Assembly (NCBI GenBank): GCA_023105745.1
Contig: JALGQZ010000006.1
Coordinates: forward strand, 34,799,686-34,863,685
Reading direction: 5' to 3'
Source of the DNA: Austropuccinia psidii
Lineage: Eukaryota > Basidiomycota > Pucciniomycetes > Pucciniales > Sphaerophragmiaceae
DNA length: 64,000 nucleotides
Below, piece by piece: positions 10,517-22,527 of the stretch; position 1 is the first letter of the stretch, and each line of letters opens with the position of its first letter. The notes beneath the pieces were generated by a model that made no database searches, was not told the DNA's origin, and saw nothing but the letters and a program-made list of their open reading frames with translations. Both the position numbers and the translations under genes were made by a program.

Positions 10517-11712
10517 TATGAGTTCCAAACGGACTGAACTCACTGAATCTTCTCCTTCTGCACCGCCACCATCTGTTCTTTGTGGTTCTGGTGTCTTCAC
10601 CCTCCATGGCTTCTTCTGGTCACTTTGATCACTCCCAAACCTATGACGGATACAGAGCAGTTGAAATTCTCAATCCTGCCTGTACTGAATGTTTGGCCAA
10701 GGGTAAGGATTTTTTTCAACACTACAATCCCCAATCTTCAAAGTGCAATTATTGCTTCATTGGAAAAGAAACCATGTTGTCATACCGGGGTGCCGTCTTC
10801 TGCCGTCAGGAGGTATTTATGGAGTAGAAAAGATGGGCCTTTTGGGAAAGAGTTCCCAGTCTCTGAGGGACCTACTCCTGATGGAACTTCAGGATTTTCT
10901 CAATGTGAGTTATTTGCATATACTGAGTGAAATTGGTACTGATATGTTGATGTAGTAACTGGTTCTAGGCAGAGGGATGTGGCCAGGTGGACTAATGTTG
11001 GATGGACAATTCCAGTTGGTGGTAGGCCAATATATTCCAGCTCAGAAGTCCCAATCTCCAGGATCAATAATGAAGGGGTAGTGAAAAGAATAAGAAGGAT
11101 TGCTGATTCCCCAACTGATCCAGATGCTGAAGGTGGTGATGAGTTGGATGGTGAAGAAGTTGAAGTTCCTCATTCGGTTGGCCATCCATCCAGCAATTCC
11201 TCTGCTCAGCCTCTTGCCAAGTGATTCCCAGTACTCCCAGAACCTTCCAATCAGTCCTTGCTTCCATTCCTACTACAATTCCTCCCTCTACACCAAGTAC
11301 TTCCCATGTAAGGCCTGCCTTGAATCCAGCAGTAAGACCATCACCAAGCCAGCAACCCAGGAAATCACCCATAACAACCTCCTGTCAACTCCAACCTGTG
11401 GCCAGTTCCGGTAGAAGAAGGGATGGTTTGTCTCCTTTGCCATTTCCTGCCGCTCAAGTTTTTCAAAGAAGAGATTGTTGGCCTATCCAAATTACCAGAG
11501 AGGATCCCAATGCGCCAAGTGAAAAAAAAGAAGCTGTGGCCAGATTATTCAGGAGGGTTGATAGAAATAGGAGGAAGGTGATTATGTATGCAAATGACAG
11601 AACTATTCCAGGTACTGCTTCAGAAGAGATGGCTGCAAAATTTTCCTGGAATGAGGATGAATTGATAAATAACTTGCAGAGAACCTTTGATGATTTAGGT
11701 AGAGATAACTAG
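10517..11712 (+). pseudogene. Decayed Cys-rich gag-like gene of a retroelement, with one intron
   Basis: The frame starts ATG at 10517 (MSSKRTELTESSP). It then passes through three frames: about 10605 and about 10770 are frameshift points, and a third lies at about 11221. Key segments are ACTECLAKGKDFFQHYNPQ with a following KCNYC (two CxxC pairs, probably a zinc-binding site), RYLWSRKDGPFGKEFPVSEG, VPISRINNEGVVKRIRRIAD, and a C-terminal block RLFRRVDRNRRKVIMYANDR ending in DELINNLQRTFDDLGRDN then TAG. A GT-AG intron at 10905-10955 (51 nt) is required to join SGFSQ to LTGSRQRDVARW. The product resembles a very abundant hypothetical protein that I recall from A. psidii; a Gag role is inferred from the Cys motif and repetitiveness. 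No pol follows in the same orientation. Confidence 0.65.
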
Positions 11713-12444
11713 TTTCCTTATCCTTGTTTGTGTTTGGTTTGACTTCTATGCCCACTCTTATAACTACTAAAAATGAAAAAATAAATGAAACCTCCCAATA
11801 AATGACCTGGGAGGCAATGCTGCTTCTTCAAATAAATAAAAGAAAACAAAATTATACAAGTAAAGAAAATAAATAAAATGAGAGAAAAAGAGAGTAGAGA
11901 AAAAGAGATAAAAGAAATTGATGATGGTTTGTCCTTCTTGTAGTGAGTTGCTTTATTTTGGCCAACAATTTTCTGAAAAAAATGAAAACCAAGCATTTGA
12001 TGCTCACAGAGTGGCCAAGGTAATGTTTTACAAGAAGTAGAACCCTCAGGAATGCATACCAGGAGATGGAGCTTACTTTCATAACTCCCACTCCCCACAA
12101 AGCACCATAAAACTGAAATAAATTGCCATAATTGACTTGAAGTAATGAATTTCACTTGAAGTAATGAATGTCTTTAATAATTATGATTGGCATAAATTGA
12201 TATATTGATAAAGATAAAAGAAAAGAAAAAAGGAAAGAAGAGATAGGGCCATATCATGATAAGGTCTAAAATCGGAGGGTATTGATGTTTCATGCTTCCT
12301 GAATCTGTCCAAAAAATTGACAAGTGCTCACAAAGTGGCCAAGGTGATGCTTACAACAACATATGGGTAGAATACCCCCTTAAAGGTGCATGCCAAGAGA
12401 GGAACTTACTTTCATAACTTTTTCTCCCCACCAAGCACCATAAA
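11713..12444. repeat. Non-coding region holding two diverged direct copies of a ~115-bp segment
   Basis: About 11998-12120 and 12325-12443 share TGCTCACA-AGTGGCCAAGGT, then a GAACTTACTTTCATAACT-like block and CACCATAAA. The second copy runs directly into the 3' end of the minus-strand integrase/chromodomain frame. The segment is therefore probably the 3' untranslated part of element G-A, once duplicated. The stretch between is A-rich with no supported gene. Confidence 0.55.
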
Positions 12445-13939
12445 TCAAACTATTGAGGTATTTGGGACAGGCTTGTCTGGATACAATGAATGCAAATTCT
12501 TTACAAGGTCTGGTGAGTTGGTAAGGTTGGAAGCTGTTTCGCAAGTTGTTCTTTCTGGGACTTCACTGAATCCTTTCCACTCTAAAAGATACCATAGTTT
12601 ACCTCTCTTGAGTTTTGAGTCCAGAACCTGAGCCACTTCCCATTCCTCTTGCTCCTCCACTAAGACTGGTGGTGGTGGCAATTGATGTTGATTTGGGATA
12701 GTTGAATGCTTCACTGGTTCTAATAAGGACACATGGAATACAGGGTGAACTGTCTTCCATTGCTGAGGCAACTTGAGGTGATATGCATGGCTTCCAATCT
12801 TCTTCAGAACTTCAAAAGTTCCCAACCATCTTTCTGATAATTTCTTGGTGGGTGTTGTTGTCTTGATGTTCTTGGAAGCCAGCCATACTTTGTCCCCAGG
12901 TTGGAAATCAGGTGGAATTTATCTATTTCTATCTGCATACTTCTTGAATCTCCTTATTTCTGACTCTAATTCTTCTTTGAGAACTTGCTGTAATGATTGG
13001 AGTTTTGTTGATAACTTGCCAGCAGGTGAGTTTTGAGAGATATGGATTGAGTAAAAGCTGTGATTTCTTCCATAAATGGTGAAAAAAGGTGATTGCTTTT
13101 TTGATGAATGTTATGCGTTATTATAGGAAGGTTCAGCCAGAGGGAGCCAGGTGTACCAGTCATCTTGATGATAGCTGACATACATCAGAAGATACTGTTC
13201 TAGAATCTGATTTACCCTCTCTGTCTTTCCATCTGTTTCAGGGTGAAAAGTAGTTGAAAGATCTCTTGATATCTTGAGCTGCTGACATAAATTGGTCCAG
13301 AATGATGAGACAAATATAGATACTCTATCACTGACAATACTGATTTGAAGGCCATGCTTGGAAAACACATGACTCATGAAGATTTGAGCTAAGTCGAGAG
13401 CAGTGATTGTTCCATAAGTTGGAATGAAGATTGCCATTATTGAGAAGCTATCCACAACTACTAGAATAGAGTCAAAGTTTTTTTACAAGGGAAATTGAGT
13501 GATAAAGTCCATTGATAAGGAATTCCAAGGTCCACATGGAATTTGAAGAGGCTTGAGTAATCCAAAGTTGTTGTGATTAATATTCTTGTTTCTTGAACAT
13601 TTCTGACATGAGGACACATAGTCCTTGATGAATTGATTCATGCCAGCCCAATGAAAATCCCTCTTGATGAGCTTGAGGGTCTTCTCCTGGCCAGGATGGC
13701 CAGCCAATGGTAAGTCATGACACTTTTGAAAAATTGTGAGTTGAAGTTCTTCATTGCTTGGGATTACCACTTTATCTCTGAATAAAAACAACTTGGCTTG
13801 TGGTTCAAGAGAATAATCTGGAACTGATTCACCTCTTACCAGTTTCTTGAGAATTTCTTTATAGTCTTTCTCTTGCCATACCCTTTTTTGAATCTTGTCA
13901 ACTAAATCTGAAAATATTTCCACTTTGATTGAGAATAAT
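12445..13939 (-). pseudogene. G-A: Ty3/Gypsy (B/C family) pol 3' fragment - integrase and chromodomain
   Basis: Reading 13923 to 12445 on the minus strand gives, in order: the HHCC zinc-binding module (HDLPLAGHPGQ ... SSCQKCSRNK), the integrase core with the catalytic triad context (LSMDFITQ, IVSDRVS, ERVNQILEQ), and a C-terminal chromodomain-like end (VAQVLDSKLKRGKLWYLLEW). It is broken by a TAA after FITQFPL, a TAA after SYNNA, another nonsense codon after ADRNR, and shifts. Reverse transcriptase and everything upstream are missing; at 13940 the sequence passes into a RepA LTR. It is the most similar of the three to the 3' end of G-B (27200-28640). Confidence 0.85.
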
Positions 13940-15858
13940 TGTAAGATGTATCTATGAAGCTGATTATAATATTACTATTGATCAACAGTACTATGACTGT
14001 TCTTATGAAATATAATAACAAAGTGTTATTATAACAACAATTAAATATTTAACAAATTATTTCTTTCATCTGCTAAACACTACTAGTGATTTTAACAGTG
14101 AGCAATTAATTGTCTACAAGAATAAAGTACAAGAAGATTTTAATAATAAAACTTCTTTTTATTAAAATAATAAAATTATTTTAATATATAATTATCTTTT
14201 GCAAGGATAATTATAATGGTAATTCTTGATGAAAACTAATTTTAGACAAAAACTTGAAGAATTATAGATAAATCACTCACTAATATTGCAAAGAACTTAT
14301 TGAAAAATAAAATAGAGAGATTTGAGGTAGAATTGTGTATTTAAAGGATAAAAATGAATATATCAGAGTATTACAACAATTTATAGTTGGATTCTATGAT
14401 TTCACGTCTTTCTGACTGATTCTGAAATAATTAAAACACTTAAGAATAGCTTTAACTAATACTTACTTGTTGGTAACAATGTTATAAATGATAATAAGAT
14501 GATGATGATGTGGAAAAAACAGCACGAGGAGGCCTCTTTTAAGTCACCAACAGCTCAAGGAGGCATTCCATGGAGCAAACTGAAAAACAAGCGAGTGAGA
14601 AAACCTCAAACCCTTTTAAATTGATTGCATCATCTGTTGTCACATAAGATTATCATAATTACTTAATTAATGCTTTACGTGACTACCAACCCCAATATGG
14701 TTAAGAATAAAAGGAGTAACATCTGTAAATCTTCTTTTATTCCAAAATAATCATTGATTTCTCAAAGATATCAATGTTATTGGCAATTTCATCACAGTTT
14801 GTAATTACTGTGAATTTTTGAAGATTCAGTGTTTCATATAGAATAATCAAAAGTGGACTGTAAGTCAAATGTTTGATTTTACTAGTAAGACTGTAATTCT
14901 TCTTGCTGGTACCATAGATAAAACAGTTTTTCATTGGTCCTGAAAGCTTCAGAGAGATTCATTAAGAATTGTATTTTTAATGAATTTTTGAAGTTTTTAC
15001 CTCATTTCTATGTAGAATTGCAAATATCAGTGTTTCACTGGTTGCTATGAGGTAATTCAATAGATACAAGTCCAAAAAGCGTTTTAATTACTCTTTTGGG
15101 GTTTATAAATGGAAAATCATTAAGAATTGACATGGTTAGAGGAGTCTAAGTAGCTCTTTACCTCCTTGGCCTGTCAAAATAGCAGGTTGTTTGCTATTTT
15201 CTTAAGATATACTGTAGTTGTAACATGCTAACCAAGTTGCCAAAAGGTTTTAGTTTACCAATTAGCCCAAGATCAGCCATGGATCCAAGCTTTGCAGCTG
15301 ATCATGCCTCTGAGGCTTCAGAAGTTGGGTACCCTGGCTCTCCTTGATTTCTTTTGTCCCCCTTGCCTATTTTTCACATCAAAATAGAAAATTAAGCTTA
15401 AAGGATATCTACTATGGGTGTACCAAAGGTCCATGTAAGAATACCATGATATTAGGTGCCCAAAACATTCATAACACTATTCTTAGTGTATATGTATCAT
15501 GGGATTTCTCACATTCCCATTATTTTGGCGTGAAATTAAGAAAAACAAAAATTTTCATGGATCATTTATGTGTTATTAATGATGTGGTATTGAAGTATTT
15601 TCCATATTACCACCTCAAAGAGTTAATTTGAGCTTATTCACTCTATTGAGCTACCCTAGGTGAATTCTTGTGTAGAATCCAAATCTGGCCTTAAATCCAT
15701 GGATTTACTTACTCAATAAAAAGTTATTCATCTTTTCTGAAATAAAAAATGATGAATTTTGGATATATGCATGACTTATGAGTTATACATAATTCAAAAT
15801 TTATTTTTAAGATAATTGAGGCCTATTTGGATATGTAAAATATACCTCAAGGCTCACA
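13940..15858 (+). mobile_element. RepA LTR, full length (about 1.92 kb), no target-site duplication
   Basis: This starts TGTAAGATGTATCTATGAAG and ends AATATACCTCAAGGCTCACA, the same termini as the copies at 43373 and 49013. TG...CA ends and the 5-bp duplications flanking other copies identify it as an LTR. The flanks (ATAAT left, CATAC right) do not match, and the two sides belong to different Gypsy elements (G-A left, G-E right). The LTR thus marks a rearrangement junction. No coding potential. Confidence 0.8.
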
Positions 15859-17885
15859 CATACTCAATTAGAGTCCCCCGGTTACAATATCTAAACACCT
15901 CAAAAATGAACCCCATCCATCCTATTCAATAGTACCACACCAAATTAAGTAGAGCCTCAGAAGAGACCAATTAAAGACTAAACCAAGTCTTAGAGAAACA
16001 AAATCACTCCAAAGGGGGAATGATATTTCTTGACCAAAAATTGGAAAGCCTAGAACAAGATCTGAACAAGCTTTCAAATTTCTCGAAGAACATAAGCCCA
16101 CACAGACAGAGAAATGTTACAGGTAACACACCTGCACCATACCAACAGGAGGGAATTGAAACAAATTTTTGAAGTAATAAGGGATGTCCATCAAAATACC
16201 AAGATAGATACAACATGCTTCACTCAGAGAAAGAAGCATTGAAAAATGTTCCAGAAGCCACAAGCTGGCCAAACCTCTCATCTGTAGGGGGAAATGATCA
16301 TGTGAAACTCATTGATTATATTTACATGCCAATAATATGAGACTACTGCATAACAGATAGACTAAATAAATCTTTCATGGGTAATGCTAGTATATGGTAC
16401 CACAAAATGAAATTAATCTTTTGCAGAAGTTACTTGCCATGGTGGAAGATACAGATTATTCATAGGTGCAGTTATAATACATGTATATGGCAAAATACCA
16501 TGTTTTTGAAAAATGAAAAGTACTAAGTGGACAAAGATCCATGTTAGTGCTGTCTTAAACAGTCCCAGAGACTCAAACTCATTGATACTCACATTAATAT
16601 CCAAATGAAGAATCAAAGTATGCTGACAAAATTTCCAGGAGAATTGAAGCATGTAGTAAATTGAAGATTGAAAAATGACTGAACACTTAATGAAATTAAC
16701 AATAACTTTGAATATGTAATAAAATTGGCAAAAATTAGAGAATACTCCTTTTAAAAAGGCAGCAGCTTTAGAGAAAAGTAATCTTCTACTGCTGAGAACA
16801 AAGACAAACCCAAAGCAAGAGGTTCAGAAGTTGCCAAGAAGGATAAATCCTGTCATAATTATGGATCTACATACCATTAGTCAAACAAATCTCCAAAGGA
16901 AAATAAAAATATCTATTGCATTGAGAAAGTCCAAGGAGGAGAACCTCAGACAAAGTATTCAGACTCTAATATCATGGGAAATTCCATAATATAGCCCTCT
17001 AAGGATTAACATGAGTCAATAGAGGTACATCTGGTGGAGTACCAAGAAGAAAACCAGTTAGAGATGTGGGAAATACAGTTGAAAGAATTTCTACTACAGT
17101 ATACCGCTACCAACAACCTGTCCAAACACACACATTATGCACCAACATTCTTGGTAACACCCACCAAGGGGATGGCATACATCCATGTTACGGCAATCAA
17201 TATGAAGGTGTGTGTTGACAATGCTCAACAGCCATTAATCATTTTCAGTGGAGTACACTGCTTAATATAATTCAAGGAATACTTTGAGAAACCCTACCCA
17301 ATTTTGCAAAAAAAAATCCAAAAAAGGAAAGGAACTTCAAGAGTGCATCAGGAAAGATGACCTCTATAGGAAAAAGCATCCAAGATTCATATTCACATCC
17401 AACTTTCTATTTCTTGAATATTCCCACCTACAGGGATTCCTATTTGGAAAACAATACCAATAAGGTATGGAATAGATATTCATCGTAGTAAGAACAGGAA
17501 CATTACAATAAGTATAAGAAAGGAGAATAAATTTTCCCTTGACATATGCTAAATAACTTCCCAAGACCCTCTAGAAGATTTACTGAACAAATTTAAATAG
17601 TGATTGTATAGCTCTAACATCAAAAGTAAACAGAAACTACATTTACTGAAAACTCTTAGAGATAACAAAAATCCCTTTTCCATAGGGGTAAAGCCACGGA
17701 AAAGAAGATTTCATGTAATAGAGCTATATCTAGATGCAGAAAGACCTTATCCATGCATGTGAACAATAACCTCATATCCAAATAGCCAGGAATCTGTGAA
17801 AGAAATTAAAATGCATATCAATGAGCTTCTGGCAATTTATTTCATTAGAAATATTGGACAACATGAGATTTTCTTATCCTTACCA
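15859..17885 (+). pseudogene. G-E: degenerate D-family Gypsy fragment (gag C-terminal half, protease, start of RT)
   Basis: The nucleotide sequence tracks G-D from about 35700 to 37680. Recognisable parts are the gag segment with GCTAGTATATGGTA near 16390, a broken zinc knuckle near 16850 (CHNY where G-D has CHNC), and a protease stretch at 17034-17270 (VTPTKGMAYIHVTAIN). There the catalytic DSG motif reads FSG, so the active-site Asp is lost. Beyond that lies the first part of the RT connection (KEIKMHINELLAI). Many stops and indels; certainly inactive. Confidence 0.75.
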
Positions 17886-18479
17886 AAAGAATAAGTCATC
17901 TTGTTTTCAATTGGTATTCCTATGTAGTAAAGCTCCCAAAAACAGCAGTACTCTCAGAAGTAACCAGATATAATCAAATTATGCATATTTTCAGTGATTA
18001 TAATAGTAATACAACTGATATTCACTAAAGAAAAGTTATTCAATAGACTCATCACCACTTTATCATCATATTAGATCCCTTTTAACTAACTTTTGAATGC
18101 AGAGTTATGGAATTTTCATTACTTTACCATAGAGTCATGCTGACAGATGCTTACTTTTTAGGTTTCCTGACACACATCTCCTTGAGACTTCTAGGCTATG
18201 ATAAAAAATGTTTCTGCTCAAGGAAAATACTTTTAAGTTCTTCACTGACTGTTGTCCACAAAAGGGCCAGTTCAGAACTATTTTTTTGTTTTCACTTTGT
18301 TGTTATTGTCTTTCTTTCAAAAAATTTGTGAAAAAAACATTTATAACCAGATCCCTTTCTTATTTCATTTGTCATATGACAATCCCATTGAGGCCAATTT
18401 GTTTTTTCAAGTTTATTTAACTTCACTTGAGATGGATTTGAATATTAGAATTCATATTCAGTGGTTTTCATTGTGTTTT
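17886..18479. other. No supported feature
   Basis: AT-rich with short spurious frames (for example 18107-18488) rich in Phe, Leu and Ser. I see no family motif. It may be the unalignable 5' part of the old RepA copy that follows. Confidence 0.3.
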
Positions 18480-19091
18480 GGGGAATAATAGGATGGACTT
18501 TACATAGTTTATCTTGTACCTTCTTTTTGAGTTTTTCATTTGTTTCAGGTAGAATAAGGTAATATCTCTGGCTCTCCGCACAATCTTTTTCCCCTTAAGC
18601 TATATTTATGTCAAAAGAACTCATTTTAGCCCTAAAACTGATATTTATTATTGGTTTAAAAAAGGTTTTTTTGATGATACTGCAATTTCAAATTCCACAA
18701 ACAGTCATAACACTACTTCCAGTTTACGTGTAACATTGCATTTTTCAACATACCAGTATTTTTCCATGCAAATGCAAAAAAACAAAAATTTACAGCATTT
18801 TTTTATCTAGTATGGAGGATGATAGATCAATTTTCCTTCCATGTTAACACTCTATAGATGTATCTTAAGCTCATGAACCTTATGCATCTACCCTAGGTGA
18901 ATTTTTGACAAGAATTCGAAGCTCACCTTACATTAATGAATTTATTTCCCCCCAAAAAATGAATATTTTTCTTTGTATAAAGGGATTGATTATTATTTTT
19001 CACATTACTCATGTGTTCTTCATATTCAAAAAAATTATTTTCAGGTATTTGTGGCCTATTTGGGTATTCGAAAAATGCAAATAAGCTTACA
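18480..19091 (+). repeat. Old, diverged RepA LTR fragment (3' third)
   Basis: Blocks in the same order as 15320-15858: CTGGCTCTCC, CATAACACTA, AAAAACAAAAATTT, CTACCCTAGGTGAATTTTT and GGCCTATTTGGGTAT, ending AAGCTTACA where other copies end GGCTCACA. More diverged than the other RepA copies, hence older. Confidence 0.65.
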
Positions 19092-20767
19092 CTCATTACA
19101 GGATAACTATTGAGAGAACTATGACTCTTCTTTAATTCAAATATAATATAATTAAATACAATAACACTAAAAAAAAGACAATTATTGTTAGAGTTGAGAT
19201 ATTTTGTATCAAAAAGAAGAATTCAAATTAACATATCTATTGTTAGACCTTTCAGTCATTGACAGTATGATTATTATATTAAAAAATGATTCAATTATCC
19301 TATTGTACCTCAAAAACCCCCAAGTTAATAATAATAAGAATATAGAAACTCTGTGAGGTGGATTGATTTTTTGTTTATTATAAGCCAAAACTAATGGGCA
19401 GATAATAAAAATTTCATGAATAAATGAAACTATGATGCACTAATTTGTGATTATGATTAAAGATCTAGAGCTCTATAATACTCAACAAGCTGTAAAAGTA
19501 GTATGTTTGATGGAGAACTCACTTATAAGTCATCCACCAAGAATAAATTATCCAAAAGGTTAGGTTCACTAATTGAGTAATAGAAATAAGCTCAAGCAAA
19601 TCCCAATCAAAAAAATGGTATTTTTCAAATAAATAAATGTTTGATTATTATTATAGACATACAATCAAGCTATGATATGTACCTTATTTTGCAAGAAGTA
19701 TTACAAGTGCTTAATCACAGAAGAAATATTTATAATATTTTAATATTCTATTTGATACAATATATTTGATGATCAACATTGATCAGATTGAAACAACATA
19801 AAAGAATGAATTAAATAGCTATTTTCCTTCCTTAAAACACCTTCTATGTAATCATAGATGCTTTTGAAAGGGTGCTTATGTATCAAAACTAAAAAATGGT
19901 GTTCAAACTTGACTTTGCAACTTAAAATCTATTGATTATCACCCCCAAGTAGTTTCAGGTTATAATGAGTATTTCAATTTGGATTTTATTTTCTGAAATT
20001 TGAAAAATGAAATTGTGAGAAAAAATATCCCCAGGTAAATTAAAAATTCACTCTTCATATTCTTTTTCTTTTTTTAAAGATCATGAAGTGAGTTATTTCA
20101 AATATATATAGGAGAGGACATTATAGATGAATGCATCTTCATTTTTAGTATATATCAATGACTTTATTTTCAAAAAATTGTTCTTCAAATTTGAATTTTT
20201 CTACCTTGGAAAGAAATCAATGGAGTTCAAAATAAATTGAAAAAAAAAGAGTTATTCAAAATATTTAGTCTGAACTATCTGAATAATACAACTGCAAATT
20301 CAAATTTTTCTACCTCAAAAACAAATTTATAAAATTCAAAAACTTCAATTGCAGCTATTCAAACAAATCAATTTTCAAAGTCAACTATTCATCTAAATAA
20401 AGCTTGAATAATGCAAAACTCAACATTTTTCCAAAACTAAACTTTAAAATCTTTCATAACAATAATTTGGAGCTTATTGTTAAGTATAAACATGTTCTCA
20501 AATTACATTATTTGATAGGAAATTTTAGATGATTCATATATCATTTACTTGAATAATTTAGATAGAAAAACATTCTTATAATTTCCCTTTATAAGAACAT
20601 ATCTTTGGAAATGTAGTTTCAGATATTATTTTAAAATGAAAAATGCTTATTATTTAAAGGGGAGATACTTTTAAGGATGTACTTTTGAGAGGTAGGAATC
20701 TTGGATATTTATGTTTGAAGAAAAAATATTAATTCAAAATAGTTTTTCCATGAAAAAAAATATAACT
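19092..20767. other. AT-rich spacer without a recognisable gene
   Basis: No open frame of note and no similarity to the other elements in the window that I can see. A short phrase (CAAATTCAAATTTTTCTACCT-like) recurs near 20190 and 20295, too weak to define a repeat. Confidence 0.4.
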
Positions 20768-21003
20768 TGACAACCACTAGTCAAGGGTAAGGGTATTCAA
20801 TCTTAGACCGACTCAAAAACCTCAACTCAGCGATAGACTTTGTGTATCAGCAATCAGCTTCAGCAATCTTCCTTGCTGAAACATGCATACAGTCTGGTGC
20901 ATCAATACAGCCTGTCAATACTTGTACAGGTTGGAATTGCCCAATACAGTTTGGATATATCATCCTGAAACTGTATGATTACTCAACACTACTGCTCCTC
21001 CAG

Positions 21004-21036
21004 TACAGATCCTGTACAGATTGTACAGGATCTGTA
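21004..21036. promoter_or_regulatory. Perfect 15-bp inverted repeat in the G-B LTR
   Basis: TACAGATCCTGTACA and TGTACAGGATCTGTA are exact reverse complements separated by GAT. The matching position in G-C (34053-34084) keeps the same dyad with one mismatch and a GC spacer. The surrounding LTR is studded with further TGTACA/CCTGTACAGG palindromes. A binding site or RNA hairpin is possible; function not shown. Confidence 0.7.
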
Positions 21037-21089
21037 TTGCCGGATTCATTTCAATCATCAATGGCTCTCATGAAAACTCTCTGTCTGGA

Positions 21090-22527
21090 TGTCAGGCTGA
21101 ATCTATGTTGAAGAAGTAATAAGGCTATTTACAACTAAAACTATGATTGTGACACAGTAAAAATGTTTTTAAAAGGTAATAAAATTGATGGTAGATGATT
21201 TAAATTAAGATTTTAAGGGCTTTACTATAGAGATATAGTGGTGGTGAGCACTGCTGAAAGCCCTGGGTGCACCTTTATCTGTTGGGTTACAATAATAAAA
21301 GACTACAATAATTAGATTTATAATTATACCTGATTATTAACCAAAAGTAAAACTGTTTTTGACAGTTTACTACATAGGTTATTCAAGAGCAGGATGAGGA
21401 GATGATTTTGGCTGTGAAAAGCCCTCCTTTTATCCTGAAATTGGGGTGGAAAGGCTGCTAGACCTTTCCACGTAGAGGAAGTGAAGATTTTTCACTCTCC
21501 AGGACAGGCTTGTGGTTTGCAAACAGCCTGTATACCCTGTATTGGGCTCAGATGTGGTTTTGAAACCACATCTGGGTGGTTTTCACCAATACAGGGTGAA
21601 TATTTTCATCTGGGGACCTCACAGCCTGATTCTGACATGTATGACGCGTAGAATGCTGTACAGAAACTGTATGGGACCCCAGTATTGACTGACATATGAG
21701 GTATTGAAGTAAAAACATGCTTCTTTGTCTATTTGACACCTCATATTCATGATTATGGGATATTATCCCATGGTAAGGCTGTATATGACAGCTGGTGGGA
21801 TTTTGACCTTAAAACAGCCATAGCTTTGTCAATTCTTGAGATATCAACCTAAAGATTGGTTCAATGTGTATCCCTGTATGTGATCTACACAATGATACCT
21901 CATTTGATATGGGTATCATTAAATATGGCAAAGTTATCCCATGTACAAGATTTTTGTACATTAGCATGTTTTGGGCAAGAAGCTGTATTGAGCTTGTTTG
22001 CCCCATAACTTTTGTTCTAGTTGAGTTATGGGAAATGGATGGCATCATCAGATAGCCCTGATTGTGCTCTTTCCAAAAATACCCCACTTCAGGTATCCCA
22101 CACTAAAACTGTAGAATTTAGATGAGAGGTGAATGTTTTGTTCACCCTTATTTGGCCTGAAATTGACCATAACTCCAGTAATATTGGTGCTAGCTCTGTT
22201 TGGCTGGTACCATTGGATAGCCTTGGCTTAGAGATTCATTTTGAATACCCATTTGATGGGGTTAAGCCTCTCCTTCTAGATTTTAGATGAGAGGTGAAAA
22301 TTAAGGTTTTTGCTCAGCAATAACTTTGAGCAGGAATAACTTTGTTATTTCTTATCCTATGGTGATGGGACTTATATTTTCAGAAAGAGGTGAGTTTCCT
22401 CTTTCTTTTGATACCTTTTGAGCTTATTTGGCTCAGCGCCATGTTTTGGTGGTATCTTGGCTATACCATTGGTTTATGGTATTTTGGCTGTCATGCTTGT
22501 GCTCTGGTTTTGAGTCACAGGCTGACA
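21090..22527 (-). mobile_element. Solo D-family LTR nested in the G-B LTR (TSD CTGGA)
   Basis: Starts TGTCAGGCTGAATC and ends GTCACAGGCTGACA, 1438 bp, flanked by CTGGA at 21085-21089 and 22528-22532. Removing LTR plus one duplication restores a sequence collinear with G-C around 34021, where CTGGATCAGGG is uninterrupted. Orientation is opposite to the 3' LTR of G-D. It contains the family's perfect 12-bp dyad at 21549-21574 (CAGATGTGGTTT / AAACCACATCTG). Confidence 0.92.
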
